DNA of 64,000 nucleotides, taken from Gymnothorax reevesii. Lineage: Eukaryota > Chordata > Actinopteri > Anguilliformes > Muraenidae. The DNA lies in assembly GCA_029721435.1 (NCBI GenBank), contig CM056580.1:21584367-21648366 (forward strand). The letters are read 5' to 3'. The notes under the pieces are model-generated. The model saw only the letters and a program-made list of their open reading frames with translations. It had not been told where the DNA came from and made no database searches. How positions within the stretch are numbered: position 1 is the first letter of the stretch; each line of letters begins with the position of its first letter. Shown here one piece after another: positions 45,915 to 56,665 of the stretch. The translations under genes and the position numbers were made by a program.

Positions 45915-46735
45915 TCAAGGAGCATTGTTCAGGAGTTTGATGGAGGTTGGAACAAATGAATTCTTAAAGTAGTTGAGTTTGCAGTTGGAGACTTTATATC
46001 GTCTGCCCTTGTATTCTGAGTGAAGGACATGGGATGGTTCAGACACTATCCTCAGGGCTTGCCTAAGAACAGTTTGTTCATAAATGGACTCCAGGGTCTG
46101 ATAGTCACTTTTTCCCATCACCTTCATGGCCGTGTGCACCAAACCAGTCAGTCTGGTTTTCAGCTTTACAGTAAGGTTGCCATACCAGGCTAACATCCCA
46201 TATCGGACCAAGCTCTCCAGTACCACCTGGTAAAATAGAAACGATGCTTTTGTCCACACCATACAGTCTCAGTCTGCACTAAAAATAGTCTTTGCTGTAA
46301 ACTAGAACACAGATTTTCCACATGGACATTCCAACAAAAAGAGCTATCAAAATGAACTCCGAGATACTTATATGAGCTGACCTGCTCAATGAGTGAGTCG
46401 TAAATGACAACAGGACTGTGGTCCCCTACTGAACTCGGGTCTGAGACCATCTCTTTAGTTGTTTGAACATTCAACATGAGATAGTGAGCATCACACCATT
46501 GCACAAAGTGCTCTATTTCAGAGAAATAGGCTGAAGGGCTAGAATCTTTGTGCAGTGGGCTATGGATGGCGGTATCATCAAAAAATTTAAAAACAAGGTT
46601 CACAGGATGACTGTTCGTGCAATCATTTGTGTAAAGTGTAAAGTGGACCTGGGAGCCGACACAACCCTGCGGGGCACCAGGGCTGATTGATTTACTCTCT
46701 GAGAGGGTGTTATTGATTCTTAAAGGATGTCGGCC
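45915..46735 (-). pseudogene. Rex1-like reverse transcriptase, C-terminal half
   Basis: Remnant of a LINE reverse transcriptase. Minus-strand blocks: SISPGAPQGC, YTNDCTNSHP, the catalytic region written FKFFDDT where FADD is usual (alanine replaced by phenylalanine), WCDAHYLMLNVQTTKEMV, and YKYLGVHFDSS. A frameshift near 46255 moves the reading to a second frame, which continues with YQVVLESLVRYGMLAWYGN, LRIVSEPSHVLHSEYKGRRY and FKNSFVPTSIKLLN up to the stop at 45915. Upstream of about 46735 the open frame no longer resembles RT. It cannot be functional. Confidence 0.75.
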
Positions 46736-46986
46736 GAAATTTTTGTGCCTCAGAGTCACTGTGATGGTTAAGCGACTTGCTTTGGGGATAATGGGGCTTG
46801 TCTGCTCACTCCCTAGCGTATCTTCGCTGAAAACCAACCTTGCAAGATCAGGTCCACCGCCCCAGTGTCCAAAATCTCGTCGCAGGATGGATCTATTGCA
46901 AGAAATGAACATTCTTTACTGTACGAGACAAAAACACTCCCTGGCTAGTAATAAAAGGAAGACAGCTTCTCGTCAATGGTGTTACG

Positions 46987-47253
46987 ATGGCGGAGCCAGC
47001 AAAAAAGAAGAGGTTGCCGTTGTCAGAGGAGGCGAGGAAGAGAAAACAAAAGTCTGACCAAGCAAGAAGTCAGACACGAGTCAGTCTTGGTCGAGCTTTT
47101 TCAGAATGGAGAGAGCTCAAGGAGAAAGAAGCATGCAAATCAGATGCCGACCTCTTCCAAAATTCGTTGGAAGAGCAACTAGAAGAGCGTGTTATGAAAA
47201 CATTACGTCTGATTTATATCAGTGCTGAGGAAAAAAAAACTCAGAAAACATAA
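46987..47253 (+). CDS. 88-residue lysine-rich ORF, probably transposon-associated
   Basis: Starts MAEPAKKKRLPLSEEARKRK, a strongly basic stretch that could act as a nuclear localisation signal. It continues with QTRVSLGRAFSEWRELKEKE and CKSDADLF, then a charged, helix-prone tail ending at 47253. The TRV.(L/I)G.AF..WR.L....G.K(S/T)DA pattern recurs at the N-termini of many multi-copy predicted fish proteins of unknown function; this is recollection, not a search. The usual following residues (a leucine-rich stretch after the DA motif) are replaced by other sequence, so this may be a decayed exon. ATGGCGGAGCC looks like a plausible translation start. Function unknown. Confidence 0.4.
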   Translation: MAEPAKKKRLPLSEEARKRKQKSDQARSQTRVSLGRAFSEWRELKEKEACKSDADLFQNSLEEQLEERVMKTLRLIYISAEEKKTQKT

Positions 47254-49199
47254 ACAAAAAAAGCTGCAGTTCTTGCCGTTCATGTTATGTTATATTATGT
47301 TATCCTTAGCCTTTTACTTTTTTCACGTAATTGTTTTGTTTATGACAGATATACAATGTAAAACTTGTGATATATAAGGTCACAAACCTTGGTAGACATC
47401 ACCTCAGGACTGCCTTCTTGCCGGCTTCGTTGTAAACAAATGCACATGGATGGGGCGGTGGAGGAGATGGTTGCGGTGAGATTTTTAAGACAGTTGTGTG
47501 AAATTTGCACACCGTAACTATAGGGGGAGCTGCGGAGAGGGAAAAAACACCAAACCAATGAAGAAGCGAGTGATTACCGACCACTTACATAGTTCCTCTT
47601 TAACATGATTCCCAATAAAACATTCTGATTTACTGAATTTTTAAATGTTAATTTTAGCTGAGTGGTGGCACAATAGGGAATGATAGAGAATGAGCACAAT
47701 CCATAACTTCCTCTTCCATGTGCCAGTAATGTTGAAAGTAGATTTGATACGATTCTCATTAAAACTGGTCGAGTCATTGCTGTTCCTAAAAACTTAAAGT
47801 TTGCCTGCTGGTGGTGCCAGAGCAAAGGTCATTATCATAAATAACATCAAAAACAGCCTTATCTCTGGACCAGAAATGATTTGACTTGATTCATCAAAAA
47901 ACAGTTTGGAGCATTTCTTTTGGAAATTTAAAATCTTACCTGGTGTTGGCGCTATAGAAGAAGGTCATAGGCTTGATTGCTACCAGCCCTGTTCTGTCAA
48001 AATAACTTTATTCCATGGAGTTGGAATAATTTTGTATCCAGACAGTTTATCATGCAAGAATAAATCACATTTTCACAATCATTACATGAAATGACGAAAA
48101 AAAAAATGGAAACACTTCATTTTACAGGTCCAAGAATTTCAAGGTACGTAGGTAATAATTAGCGGAAATTTCTCCCCAAATTACTCAAACGTTTTGTGGA
48201 AGTTTCCCCAAAATAATTCAATAATTTCATTGTTAGAAAGATGGTAAATAGGTGATAATTAGCAGAAATCCCCCTCCCCAATTTTTTTTTTTTTTGTTGA
48301 AAATTTCTTCAACGTTGTTTAGTAATTTTATGGTAAGAAAGGAGAGCAGGCGACTAAATTGAAGTGAGCTGTTGCCACTTTATTTCCAAGTAGTGTCCAC
48401 AGAATTTGTGCTGATCATGCCAGCTTCATGTCCAACTATTTTCTGTGTAACTTCTGCTGAACGGGCCACTAAATTGAAGTGAGTTGCTGCTGCCTAATTT
48501 CCTGCTAGCTTCTGCCCAAATTGTGCTCCACATGCCAGGTTAACTTCATACCAAATCACATCACCAGTCACAAGCTCATTATCAAGCCAAGCAAAGGCTC
48601 TTGCCCATTACCAGCTCCTCTTGATGAAACCAGCACCAGCTAATATTCAGGTTAAAAGAACGTTTCTGGTTTGAAGCTGTTCAAAGGAAGTACAATGCTG
48701 AGCCTCTCAAATATCTTTGAATATTTACTTTAAAAAAAAAAACAAAAAAAAAAAAAACACCTTTTCTAGCAAGCCTACTTGCAGCAAGACTCATCTGCTG
48801 TCTATGATACACTGTGTGATGCTATTTTGAAAAAACAGAAACTGATACATTTTTTGAAAATCTTTATTTTTTGTTTCAGTTTTTTTGCTATCAAATAACG
48901 GAAGCAAAGCAAGCAAAATGAACATAAAGGTTGGTTTTTGGTTGCCTTTTTAAAAATGTATCCTCTGGCAGGTTGGTCTGTCCTGAAAAAAAAGGGGAGA
49001 AAGGCAGAAATAGAGAGAAAAAATGGAATGAGTCTCCATGCTTGCTTCATTTACAAACACTAATTAAGTCATCTAAATTAGTATCTTATTAATTTGTTTA
49101 TATATTTAATATCCTCAGCTACAATTTTTTACTAATAAAATAGTAGATAAAACATTAAAATTGGACCAAGGGTCCTGTAGCTTATTGGGAAGCAATCTT
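47254..49199. other. Unassigned DNA with simple tracts
   Basis: No gene recognised. Poly(T) lies at about 48284-48296 and an A-rich tract at 48731-48759. Confidence 0.4.
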
Positions 49200-49800
49200 A
49201 TAGTGATGATACAAGTAATTAAAAATTTCATGAGAAGCTTGACCTTTGAATCATTGAAGTTCAATGTCAAAAATCACTCAATAGTTCACGAACATTTATA
49301 AGACCTCCTGTGACACAATCCTAAGCTCTGAAGCAGTTTTGGTTATAAAAATCATAGAAAATCAATTAGTAAATTGTGAACTTTGAAGGTCACAGAGGGT
49401 CAAATTGAGATCAGCAAATGAACTTCATATACAACTTTCCAAATGTCTCTATAAAACCTTGGCTCCATCTGTGAACATTTTGGTGGTACAAGTAATTGTA
49501 ATGTCATGGTCGAGTTTGACCCTCAAAGGTTACAATCAAGTTGAATGTCACCGAATTAAAGTTCAAATGTGACTTTCTAGATGTCTGTAACACAAACCTG
49601 GGCTTCATCTGTGAACGTTTTAGTTAAAGAAGTCATTAAATTTTCACTAGCTCACATTTGACCTTCGAAGGTCAATACGAAGGTCGCCAAATGAAATGAC
49701 TTCCTATATGTCTCCAATACCAACATAACTCGGTCTGGAATGATTTTACTGACAAAGTCATTGAAATTTCACTGTGAATTTTAGCTGTTTAAGGTCGCTA
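49200..49800 (+). repeat. Degenerate tandem array, about 140 bp period
   Basis: At least four units share, in order: AAGTCATT/AAGTAATT...TTTCA, TTTGACC.T.GAAGGTCA, CAAATG..ACTT..TA, ATGTCT.TA......CCT.GGCT.CATCTGTGAAC.TTTT. Unit starts near 49209, 49345, 49487, 49627 and 49755. It lies directly beside the palindromic repeat at 49843. Confidence 0.65.
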
Positions 49801-49842
49801 AAACAAATTATAAGCTACGTTTTTATTGACTGATATATATTA

Positions 49843-50228
49843 TATGTTATTAATTGCTTATTTCCGTATTGCCTTTGTATTGGCCTGAGGGTCGCCGTAT
49901 TTGCCTCGGGCTAATATCGCGACACAAAGGCCAATACCAAGGCAATGCGAAAAAAAAGCAATTTATAGTATTTTTATTTTTTGGTTAAGTATGTTGTGCT
50001 ATCATGACAATATAATGACTATGACTTCTGAAGTACGCGACTTCAAGACTCATTAAAGAGCTACATGCTCGGTCTGCGACTGTCGTCTGCTTCTTTGAAG
50101 AGAGTGAATGCCACAGTTGCCAATGGTTACTTGTGCACGTGCTGGACTCGGCCAATACAGCTTAAGGTCGGCCAATACAGGATATTGGCCAGCCATTTTT
50201 ACAGTATGTCAGCAATAACATACAAACC
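49843..50228 (-). repeat. Repeat family P, inverted copy with hairpin
   Basis: Inverted relative to 24973-25275: AGAGCTACATGCTCGG, GCTTCTTTGAAGAGAG, TGCCACAGTTGCCAATGGTTAC, TTGTGCACGTGCTGGACTCGGCC and GCAATAACATAC are complements of unit 1. Its 49856-49959 part is a hairpin with arms of about 46 bases. Confidence 0.75.
49856..49959. repeat. Long imperfect hairpin in repeat family P
   Basis: Left arm (49856-49901) contains GTATTGCCTTTGTATTGGCC and right arm (49913-49959) contains GGCCAATACCAAGGCAATGC. The arms pair over about 46 bases with roughly nine mismatches around an 11-base loop. Confidence 0.8.
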
Positions 50229-50511
50229 CAGGGGTTTTTCTTGCAGGGTAACAGGGGCGCTGCGCCCCATTACTATTCCCCAGCACCCTTTCGATTCCCG
50301 TAAATTCTGAGTAATTGCGCAATTGCCGGTTGTTCATAATATATGTGCAAAATAAATAAATAAATAAGGGCAGAAACCACCACCACACACAGCCATTCTC
50401 TGTTTTTCTAGAAAAGCCCCTGCTTTACCTGTGTCCAGCAGCGCCCGGGGACCAACACCATTTCTAAAGCCAGTACCTTGGTCAGGGGTACTGGTAAGTG
50501 CATTCCTATAA

Positions 50512-50668
50512 TGCATGTTTTTGTGGGTGGGGGAAACCGAAGTACCTGGTTGGAACCCACGTGAACATGGGAAAACATGCAAACTCCAAACAGAAAGGCC
50601 CCAGGCGGGATTAAAACCCACGTTCTTCTAGCTGTAAGGCACTAGAGCTAACCACTGTGCTGTCGCTT
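50512..50668 (+). repeat. 3' part of the dispersed repeat seen at 10150-10610
   Basis: Contains GAAACCGAAGTACCTGG, GGGAAAACATGCAAACTCC, ACAGAAAGGCCCCAG, GGGATTAAAACCCACGTTCTTCTAGCTGTAAGGC and AACCACTGTGCTGTCGC, the same word order as the 10 kb copy. The 5' half is absent. Confidence 0.7.
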
Positions 50669-51549
50669 CTCTCCTCTGCCTTTGTTGGAAACCAATGCTG
50701 TGCCTGGCTTGGGGATGGGGGCGGGGACTACTTACACAGGCTTCGGGCAAGAAGCTACAAAAACGACCAAATTAGTTACAGCAGCTTTAAGTTGCTGAAG
50801 CGGAGGCAATACAAAAGTGCCTTTGTTCTGTAATGCTGTCCCGTCCACCCATAAATATATTGGATATATTGTTGAGATAATTTTCTTTCATACTTAGATT
50901 GCCAGACACTGCGCTTTTATGCTTGCAGTTTACCTGACCCCCACATAATACTGACAAAGCATTACTCATCATGAATCAGGAGAATCATTTTGTCCCATAC
51001 ATAACTAGCCGTCCCGTACATAATCTCATGCGTGATGGTTTAATAAATCAAAAATTGCTTTGTGCCACTGGCAGTAGAGGGGCAAAACTCACTCTACTTT
51101 GAATAGACACATATGTCTCAACAAATCAATGTATTATTCAGAGCTTTTTATTGCCTCCTTCAAAAACTAGGATGAATAATTATTGCCTGATCTCGAGGAT
51201 TGAAATACTCAAAAGTAAGTAAGCCACTGCAATTGAACAAGTTCTTAAAATTGTTGGTTAATACTCAATAGACAAAGTCTGGCAGACCTGATGCACAGAT
51301 TGCAGTTGTTATAAGGACAGGTTTCACTGCTTTCATCACCATCACAGGGGTACTTTTAGGGTTTGTCGCATACAGAACTGTGGCAAATTGAATTTTTCGA
51401 ACTCCCACCATTTTTAAATAAAGAAAAGTAATTGAAAACCATTGTTTGTTTGTTAATGTCTTGGTACCAAGTAAATAAAAAAAGAACAATTATGAGCAAT
51501 TTCATGATGGTTGAAATTCCTTCCCTCTGGTTGACACTGATGGCAAAAA
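50669..51549. other. Unassigned DNA
   Basis: No gene recognised. A Tc1-like relic starts at its right border. Confidence 0.4.
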
Positions 51550-52089
51550 CCCCATATAAAGGTTTTGGAGCAACACATGTTCCCCTCCAGACGACATCTA
51601 TGCCAGGGAAGGCCTTGTGTATTTCTGCAGCACAATGCAAAACCACATACTGCAGCTATTACAACAGCATGGCTTCATAGTAGAAGAGTCTGCATGCTGA
51701 ACTGGCCTGCCTGCTGTCCTGATCTTTAACCGATTGAGAACATTTGGCGCATAATTAAAAGAAAAGTCAGTCAAAGGAGACCCAAAAATCTCCAGCAGCT
51801 GGAAGCCTGTATTAAACCAGAGTGGGATCAAATTCCAATGGCGAGAGGGGGTGTTACACCATGGTAAACAGGCCCCTGTCCCAACTTTTTTGAGACCTGT
51901 AGCTGCCATCAAATTTGAAACGAGCTCATTTTTTGGATAAAATTGTAAAATTTCTCAGTTTCAACATTTGCTATATGATCTCTGTTCTATTGTGAATAAA
52001 ATATTGGCTGGTGTGACTTGAAAGTCATTGTGTTTTGATTTTATTCACAATTTACACTTTGTCCCAACTATTTCTGAATTGGGGTTGTA
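51550..52089 (+). mobile_element. Tc1/mariner-type element, 3' half
   Basis: The right end reads TTCTGAATTGGGGTTGTA (52072-52089), the inverse of the TACAACCCCAATTC terminal repeat of a widespread fish Tc1/mariner family; TGTCCCAACTTTTTTGAGAC at 51881 and AAAATTTCTCAGTTTCAACA also belong to its 3' UTR. The matching left terminal repeat was not found upstream, so the 5' half is missing. Confidence 0.8.
51556..51867 (+). pseudogene. Tc1-like transposase C-terminal half, catalytic Asp lost
   Basis: Remnant of a DDE transposase. From 51628 one frame reads QHNAKPHTAAITTAW, HSRRVCMLNWPACCPDL, a TAA stop where asparagine of the DLNPIEN motif is expected (51733-51735), then PIENIWRIIKRKVSQRRPKN and LEACIKPEWDQIP to a stop near 51867. 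The second catalytic aspartate (usual QQDNA) is His here (codon CAC, 51631-51633). The third acidic residue in PIENIW is kept. One active-site change plus one stop make it inactive, even apart from the missing N-terminal half. Confidence 0.8.
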
Positions 52090-54928
52090 ATTTTGGTGAA
52101 TTGTAATATCATGGGAAACAATTTTAGTGAGGAGAATGAAAGAGCACTATGGTATGGTTAACAAGCCTTATCCATGTGGGATTATGAGGGAAGCAAAGGG
52201 GTTGGGCTCGGGGCTGAAGACTGAGAGTGCAGTAGTAACAACTCCTCACAGGAATGCAAATAATGCAAATACTCTGAACTTGGATTTTCTTTACAGCAGA
52301 TGATTTTCCCAAGATTCAATAATGTGTACAGTAGATCAACACAATTTATTGATTTGCTCAGGTATTAGCATTTCAATGAAAACAGCCTTTCTAAAACTCA
52401 GTGAAACATCGATACCATTATTGCATCACTGGTATACATTTCACTGCAAGCTGATAATACTGCCAAGTGTCTGATCTATTGCAAGCACTTGGATGAATGG
52501 TGATACTTCTTTGAGGTTGTTTTTGTACATTGCGGAAACTTCCTTTTCATAAAATTTTCAATATCAACCACAGATCTGCATCTGCTACCCTGCCTTGTTG
52601 ACTCCCCTGGCAGTTGACGCATAGTACATTAATCACAGATCTGAATATTGACAGCTTCAGGATAATATTGATGTATGTTTGCCAGCCGAGCTGAAAATTA
52701 TTGCAAGGGCAGGATTTAGGAAGGACAACTCAGCAGTCTGACAGGGAAAAAAATAAAATAACATTTCTAAAAAGGTCCCATATAATGCTGTTTTTTACAG
52801 TTATTAGATGTTTGCATGTCTATACAAGTTCATGAACTTTTTCGGGAAAAACCGATACAGAGCCACATTTTCGAGATCCTTCGCTACCGGTCATTTTCTC
52901 TGTAGGACAGGCTGTTTAGAGTGGATGAGCACGTTCTAATAATGAGCTCCTCTCTGATTGGTCGGCAAACAGAGCTGTCCCTGCACTGTGTGCCAACAGA
53001 TCCCAACTTAGCGGAGAGCGAGGGAGAGAGCAGAGGGGTGGAACTACAGTATGGGCAGAAAGGTCTGCATGTGTCACTCTGTGGCAGGGCAGTGCACAGA
53101 CATTTGAGACACCTTTGGTGTCATTATTTGACACCATTCCAAAAGAAGATTGGGCAAAGGGAATCGTAATTTCATTACTTTGAAACATTGGGCTTAGACC
53201 TGAATTGAGAAAAGGGAATCATGCCTTTGCCGATTAATTACAAGATCAAGATGGGGTTAAGGTTTATATTTTTAGTCAATTCATCTGGGGCTGTCGGCAG
53301 CGCATTGGTAACTACTGTTGATTCACAAAAATGAGATTCTTGGTCTGAGACCAGGCCAGTATATTGTCTAGTCATATTGACTGTTGATGTCAAATACTGA
53401 TACTGGAATCTCTTTATTAAAGTCACTGAGATACCTGTGGTGTCCAGAAGTGATGCAAAAGGACTCCTTTTTCATATTATAGTAATGCCCAGGATATCTG
53501 CCCATACGTTGATATATGAAGCCTTGGGAGTGAGATTGGGCCCAATATATTTACGCAGATTAAAGACAAATTGGAAAAATATAAATTCAAATGTAATGGT
53601 ATCCTAGAGACAAAGGTTGATTTGTTGCTGCTTAAGTTACCCTTTTCCTCATCTTTGCATAATTAGCATTATGAAAGATACAGGCTAATGAGCTACGCTG
53701 TTTTGGTGTAATTTATCACCACCACTGCCCTCCCACAAAACAGATGAGACTTTGCTTGGATGGCAGTACATTTGTGAGAAGACATTCTTTTCAAGCATGC
53801 ACCAATGGCCTGTGAAAAATGATTTCTAAATTTATTCACAGCTGATATTATACTGGGAATACCAACTGACTGTAATGGTTCTTTGCCTTAGAATGATACA
53901 TTCTTGAGTTTAAAAATAAAAATGAAATAGACAGGTGTTCACTTTTACATGTGAAATAAAGCATTCTGTTGTAGCAGTCGTCTCTGACAAACAATCTGCC
54001 TGTCATTCAACTGAAACCTAAACAAACCTGACCCTTCAGTGCAGTAATGAAACAGAGAAGGTCAAAATGCTGTAATTGCTTTGGGCATTGGCATACCCCA
54101 TAATCTCATGACATCCAAAAACTGATTTTCCCTTCATTTTTGCATGAGAAAATAGAGGCCACAGAGCTCTGGTTGAACAGCTTGGACAAGGAAAAGTATG
54201 ATAAATGTGTTTTTTTTGAAAGGTCTTCTTCAAAGTACTGGATGAACCTGCCAGTTCTTTTACAGATTTAAATCCGTGCAAAGCTATTAGTTGCAGCATG
54301 ATCCACACAAGTCTTGTGCAGTTGTCCTACATAAAATCCCTATTTATGGGGGAAATTGCCATAGAGATGCCTCTTTATTTTTCAATATTTTGAGGGGAGT
54401 TCAAGGACAGAGCAGGATTGACTGTATAATCAACAGAGCAGGTGTATCAAATTGATTATTCCCATGGGATTCTGTGAGTGTCCGTACAGCCCGTCCAAGC
54501 CTTTAGCACCAATCCACAAACAATTCCAATAAGGTGGCTAGGTAAGCATGGGTGGAGAAACACTACAGTCTATATGTATTTGTTCGTTTCTTTCAGCACT
54601 TGTTAACTGAAGGGCATTCATTCTTTTGATATTTTTATTGTAAGAATTTAATAGATAGAGGTGGGGGGGGGGGGATAAAGTTATAGCTGATATATGTTCT
54701 TGCAATGAATTTGACAGAACATGTATTACTTTTTACAGCAAAAGTAACTATGTTTTTTAAACATTGAAGTCATATGGATATCTTTGTGTTACATTTGACA
54801 ACAGTGAGTTGAAGTTATGATCGTTTTTAGGCACTGTATATCCCCACTGTGGCATGACAAATGACATGCTGCTTTTGGTGTTTGGAGTGAAGAATTTAAT
54901 CAAATAAACATTTTGTGCATTGGAGTTC
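52090..54928. other. Mostly unassigned DNA
   Basis: No gene recognised. 53440-53540 (GATGCAAAAGGACTCCTTTTTCAT, then TGAGATTGGGCC) resembles one arm of the foldback MITE at 33991-34229 and may be a diverged relative together with 53100-53160. A run of 14 G lies at about 54661-54674. Confidence 0.35.
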
Positions 54929-55627
54929 TGTTAGGATCCTGTTTCTTGCCATGTTTAAGTTCTGTGCCTGGATATGCCATGTTTCTTGATTCTCGTGTTG
55001 AGTGACCACTGCCTGTTTTTATGACTATTCTCTGCTTGCGTATTGTGTTTTGCTATTTAGATTTCATGTTTTAATTATTTTCTTGTCATAGTTCTTCATG
55101 CCATGTTTTCATTCTCTCGCCTTGTTTATTTCTGCCATGCCATGCTTTGCACTACGTCTACCCCGTCTTGTCTTGTGTAGGTCTTTGCTCACGATCCTTA
55201 GTCTTACGTGCCGCTCATTCGGGTGATTTACTGGTTTCTGGGTTTCAACCTTCTTTGATATCTCGTGTTCTTCCTTCCTCTCTCCTTTTACTATTTACTA
55301 ACCGTACTAACAGTTTATTGTTTTCGATAATTTACTAACACATATTAACATTGTATATCTTTACTAACTTACTAACATGCACTCGGGATTGTATAGCTGC
55401 ACTTACTAATTGACTAACGATCTCTCATCAGTCGCCCAATTCTAATCTCCGCCTCCTTGTCTATCTCTGCCGCAGCTTCTGTGAATTTCCACTTATATCT
55501 AACGCTTCCCTTTTCTTTAGACTATGCACTTTTAGTACTCCTTAATCGGAGCTGTTGTTTGTACATAGGATTGTCTTGTGATCCCTGTCTGCGTTTTGGC
55601 ATTTGCTAAATTCATGTAATTAGATTA
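54929..55627 (+). mobile_element. Truncated LTR of the Gypsy family (U3 part)
   Basis: Starts TGTTAGGATCCTG and follows the order of the LTR at 40497: ATGTTTAAGTTCTGTGCCTGG, GTGACCACTGCCTG, TTGTGTAGGTCTTTGCTCACG, CATTCGGGTGATTTA, GTTTATTGTTTTCGATAATT, ATTGTATAGCTGCAC and GTTTTGGCATTTGC. Similarity stops at about 55627, before the TATA region. More diverged than the complete copy. Confidence 0.8.
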
Positions 55628-55635
55628 TTACCTTC

Positions 55636-55730
55636 GCCAGCGACTTCGAATTTAGCCTAGGATTAGGCTTAATCTGTGTCTGTGAAACCAGCCCATGATC
55701 AGTTTAAGTCAAATAGGAGACAGTGAGATG
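55636..55730 (+). repeat. MITE-like fragment (GCCTAGGATTAGGCTTAATC)
   Basis: GCCTAGGATTAGGCTTAATC followed by TGTGTCTGTGAAACCAGCCC is the end pattern of a common short non-autonomous fish element. The partner end is not clear. Confidence 0.35.
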
Positions 55731-56199
55731 TGCCAGGTTGTAATCCCATAGAACATAATGCATTTTTGCCTCTTTCATTGGCTGTGGTTGAAATATTGTG
55801 ACACAGCCAATATTGTGAATCATTGCTTTGCATGCACTGGTATTTCCTTCAGGAAATGCACATCTAGTTTTATTTATAAATTTTTTACTTTTTTGTTTTT
55901 AATGCTGCCGTATTATTAGAAGGCTGAGTTGCTTTACTGCAGTCCATGCATATTCTGTCAATTTGTCTTTTGGTATGTGACTTCTAATAAAAAGTCTTTG
56001 GATCTATGTGGTATCAACTCAGATTTTTTTTGTGCATATCCTTGTGTCTCATTGCTTGTAGATAATTCAGATATTGTGCTCAGTAGACCAAAGAGACATG
56101 CTTTACTGGATTTAGTATAGCTTAAAAAAATCTATTCTAAAGGGTTGGGCAGAGTCTAGAATGTCATGGCCATATAATTAGTTACACTATTATTTAGCT

Positions 56200-56405
56200 A
56201 AGCATTTTTAGTACCTCAGTACCTCAAAGGTACTGCTGTTGTACCTTAGAAGTGGGTTTTTATTTGTTTTGGAACATAAAAGTACCTTTTAGACCCTTAA
56301 AAGGTTCACACAGGTACCTCGAGGTCCTATAATTAGTCCCAAAGGGTACATAATACCTTGGGGAACAGAAATGGGCTCCTGCCGTACCCCTATTTCTGAG
56401 AGTGT
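56200..56405 (-). repeat. GGTAC-rich MITE-like dispersed repeat
   Basis: Contains repeated GGTACC/AGGTAC and TTAAAAGG words (CCTCAAAGGTACTGC, AAAGTACCTTTTAG, CACAGGTACCTCGAGG) and ends CCCCTATTTCTGAGAGTGTA, a familiar terminus of a short non-coding fish element. The left end is unclear. Confidence 0.45.
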
Positions 56406-56665
56406 AGGATGTAAAATGTGGAGCAGAAATCCTGGAGAAAGTCTGGAGGGGGCTTGTCAACGGGAAAACCCCATCCTAACAGCAAATCTATGCACCAACC
56501 TTTTTCAATGTCAAGGAGGTTAACTTATTAGTCAATTTTGACATCATTTGAAACTTAAAAGGATTAAAATGAAATTTTTAAAAAATCTAAAGTGCCAGAT
56601 TATGTAAAGTAGCTTTTAAAAACTGTGGGACTGTACTTTCCATTGGATTGGAAACCCAGCTTTTG

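Larger units (their letters stand above)
45600..46735 (-). mobile_element. Rex1-like LINE, 5'-truncated
   Basis: On the minus strand: the C-terminal half of a reverse transcriptase, a 3' UTR with CAAATTTCCCTAAGTGGGAC, and a tail of ATTGT repeats (AATAC units on the plus strand, 45601-45625). The protein motifs GAPQGC and YTNDCTNSHP and the pentanucleotide tail fit the Rex1/Babar group of fish LINEs. The 5' limit near 46735 is where RT similarity stops. Confidence 0.75.
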
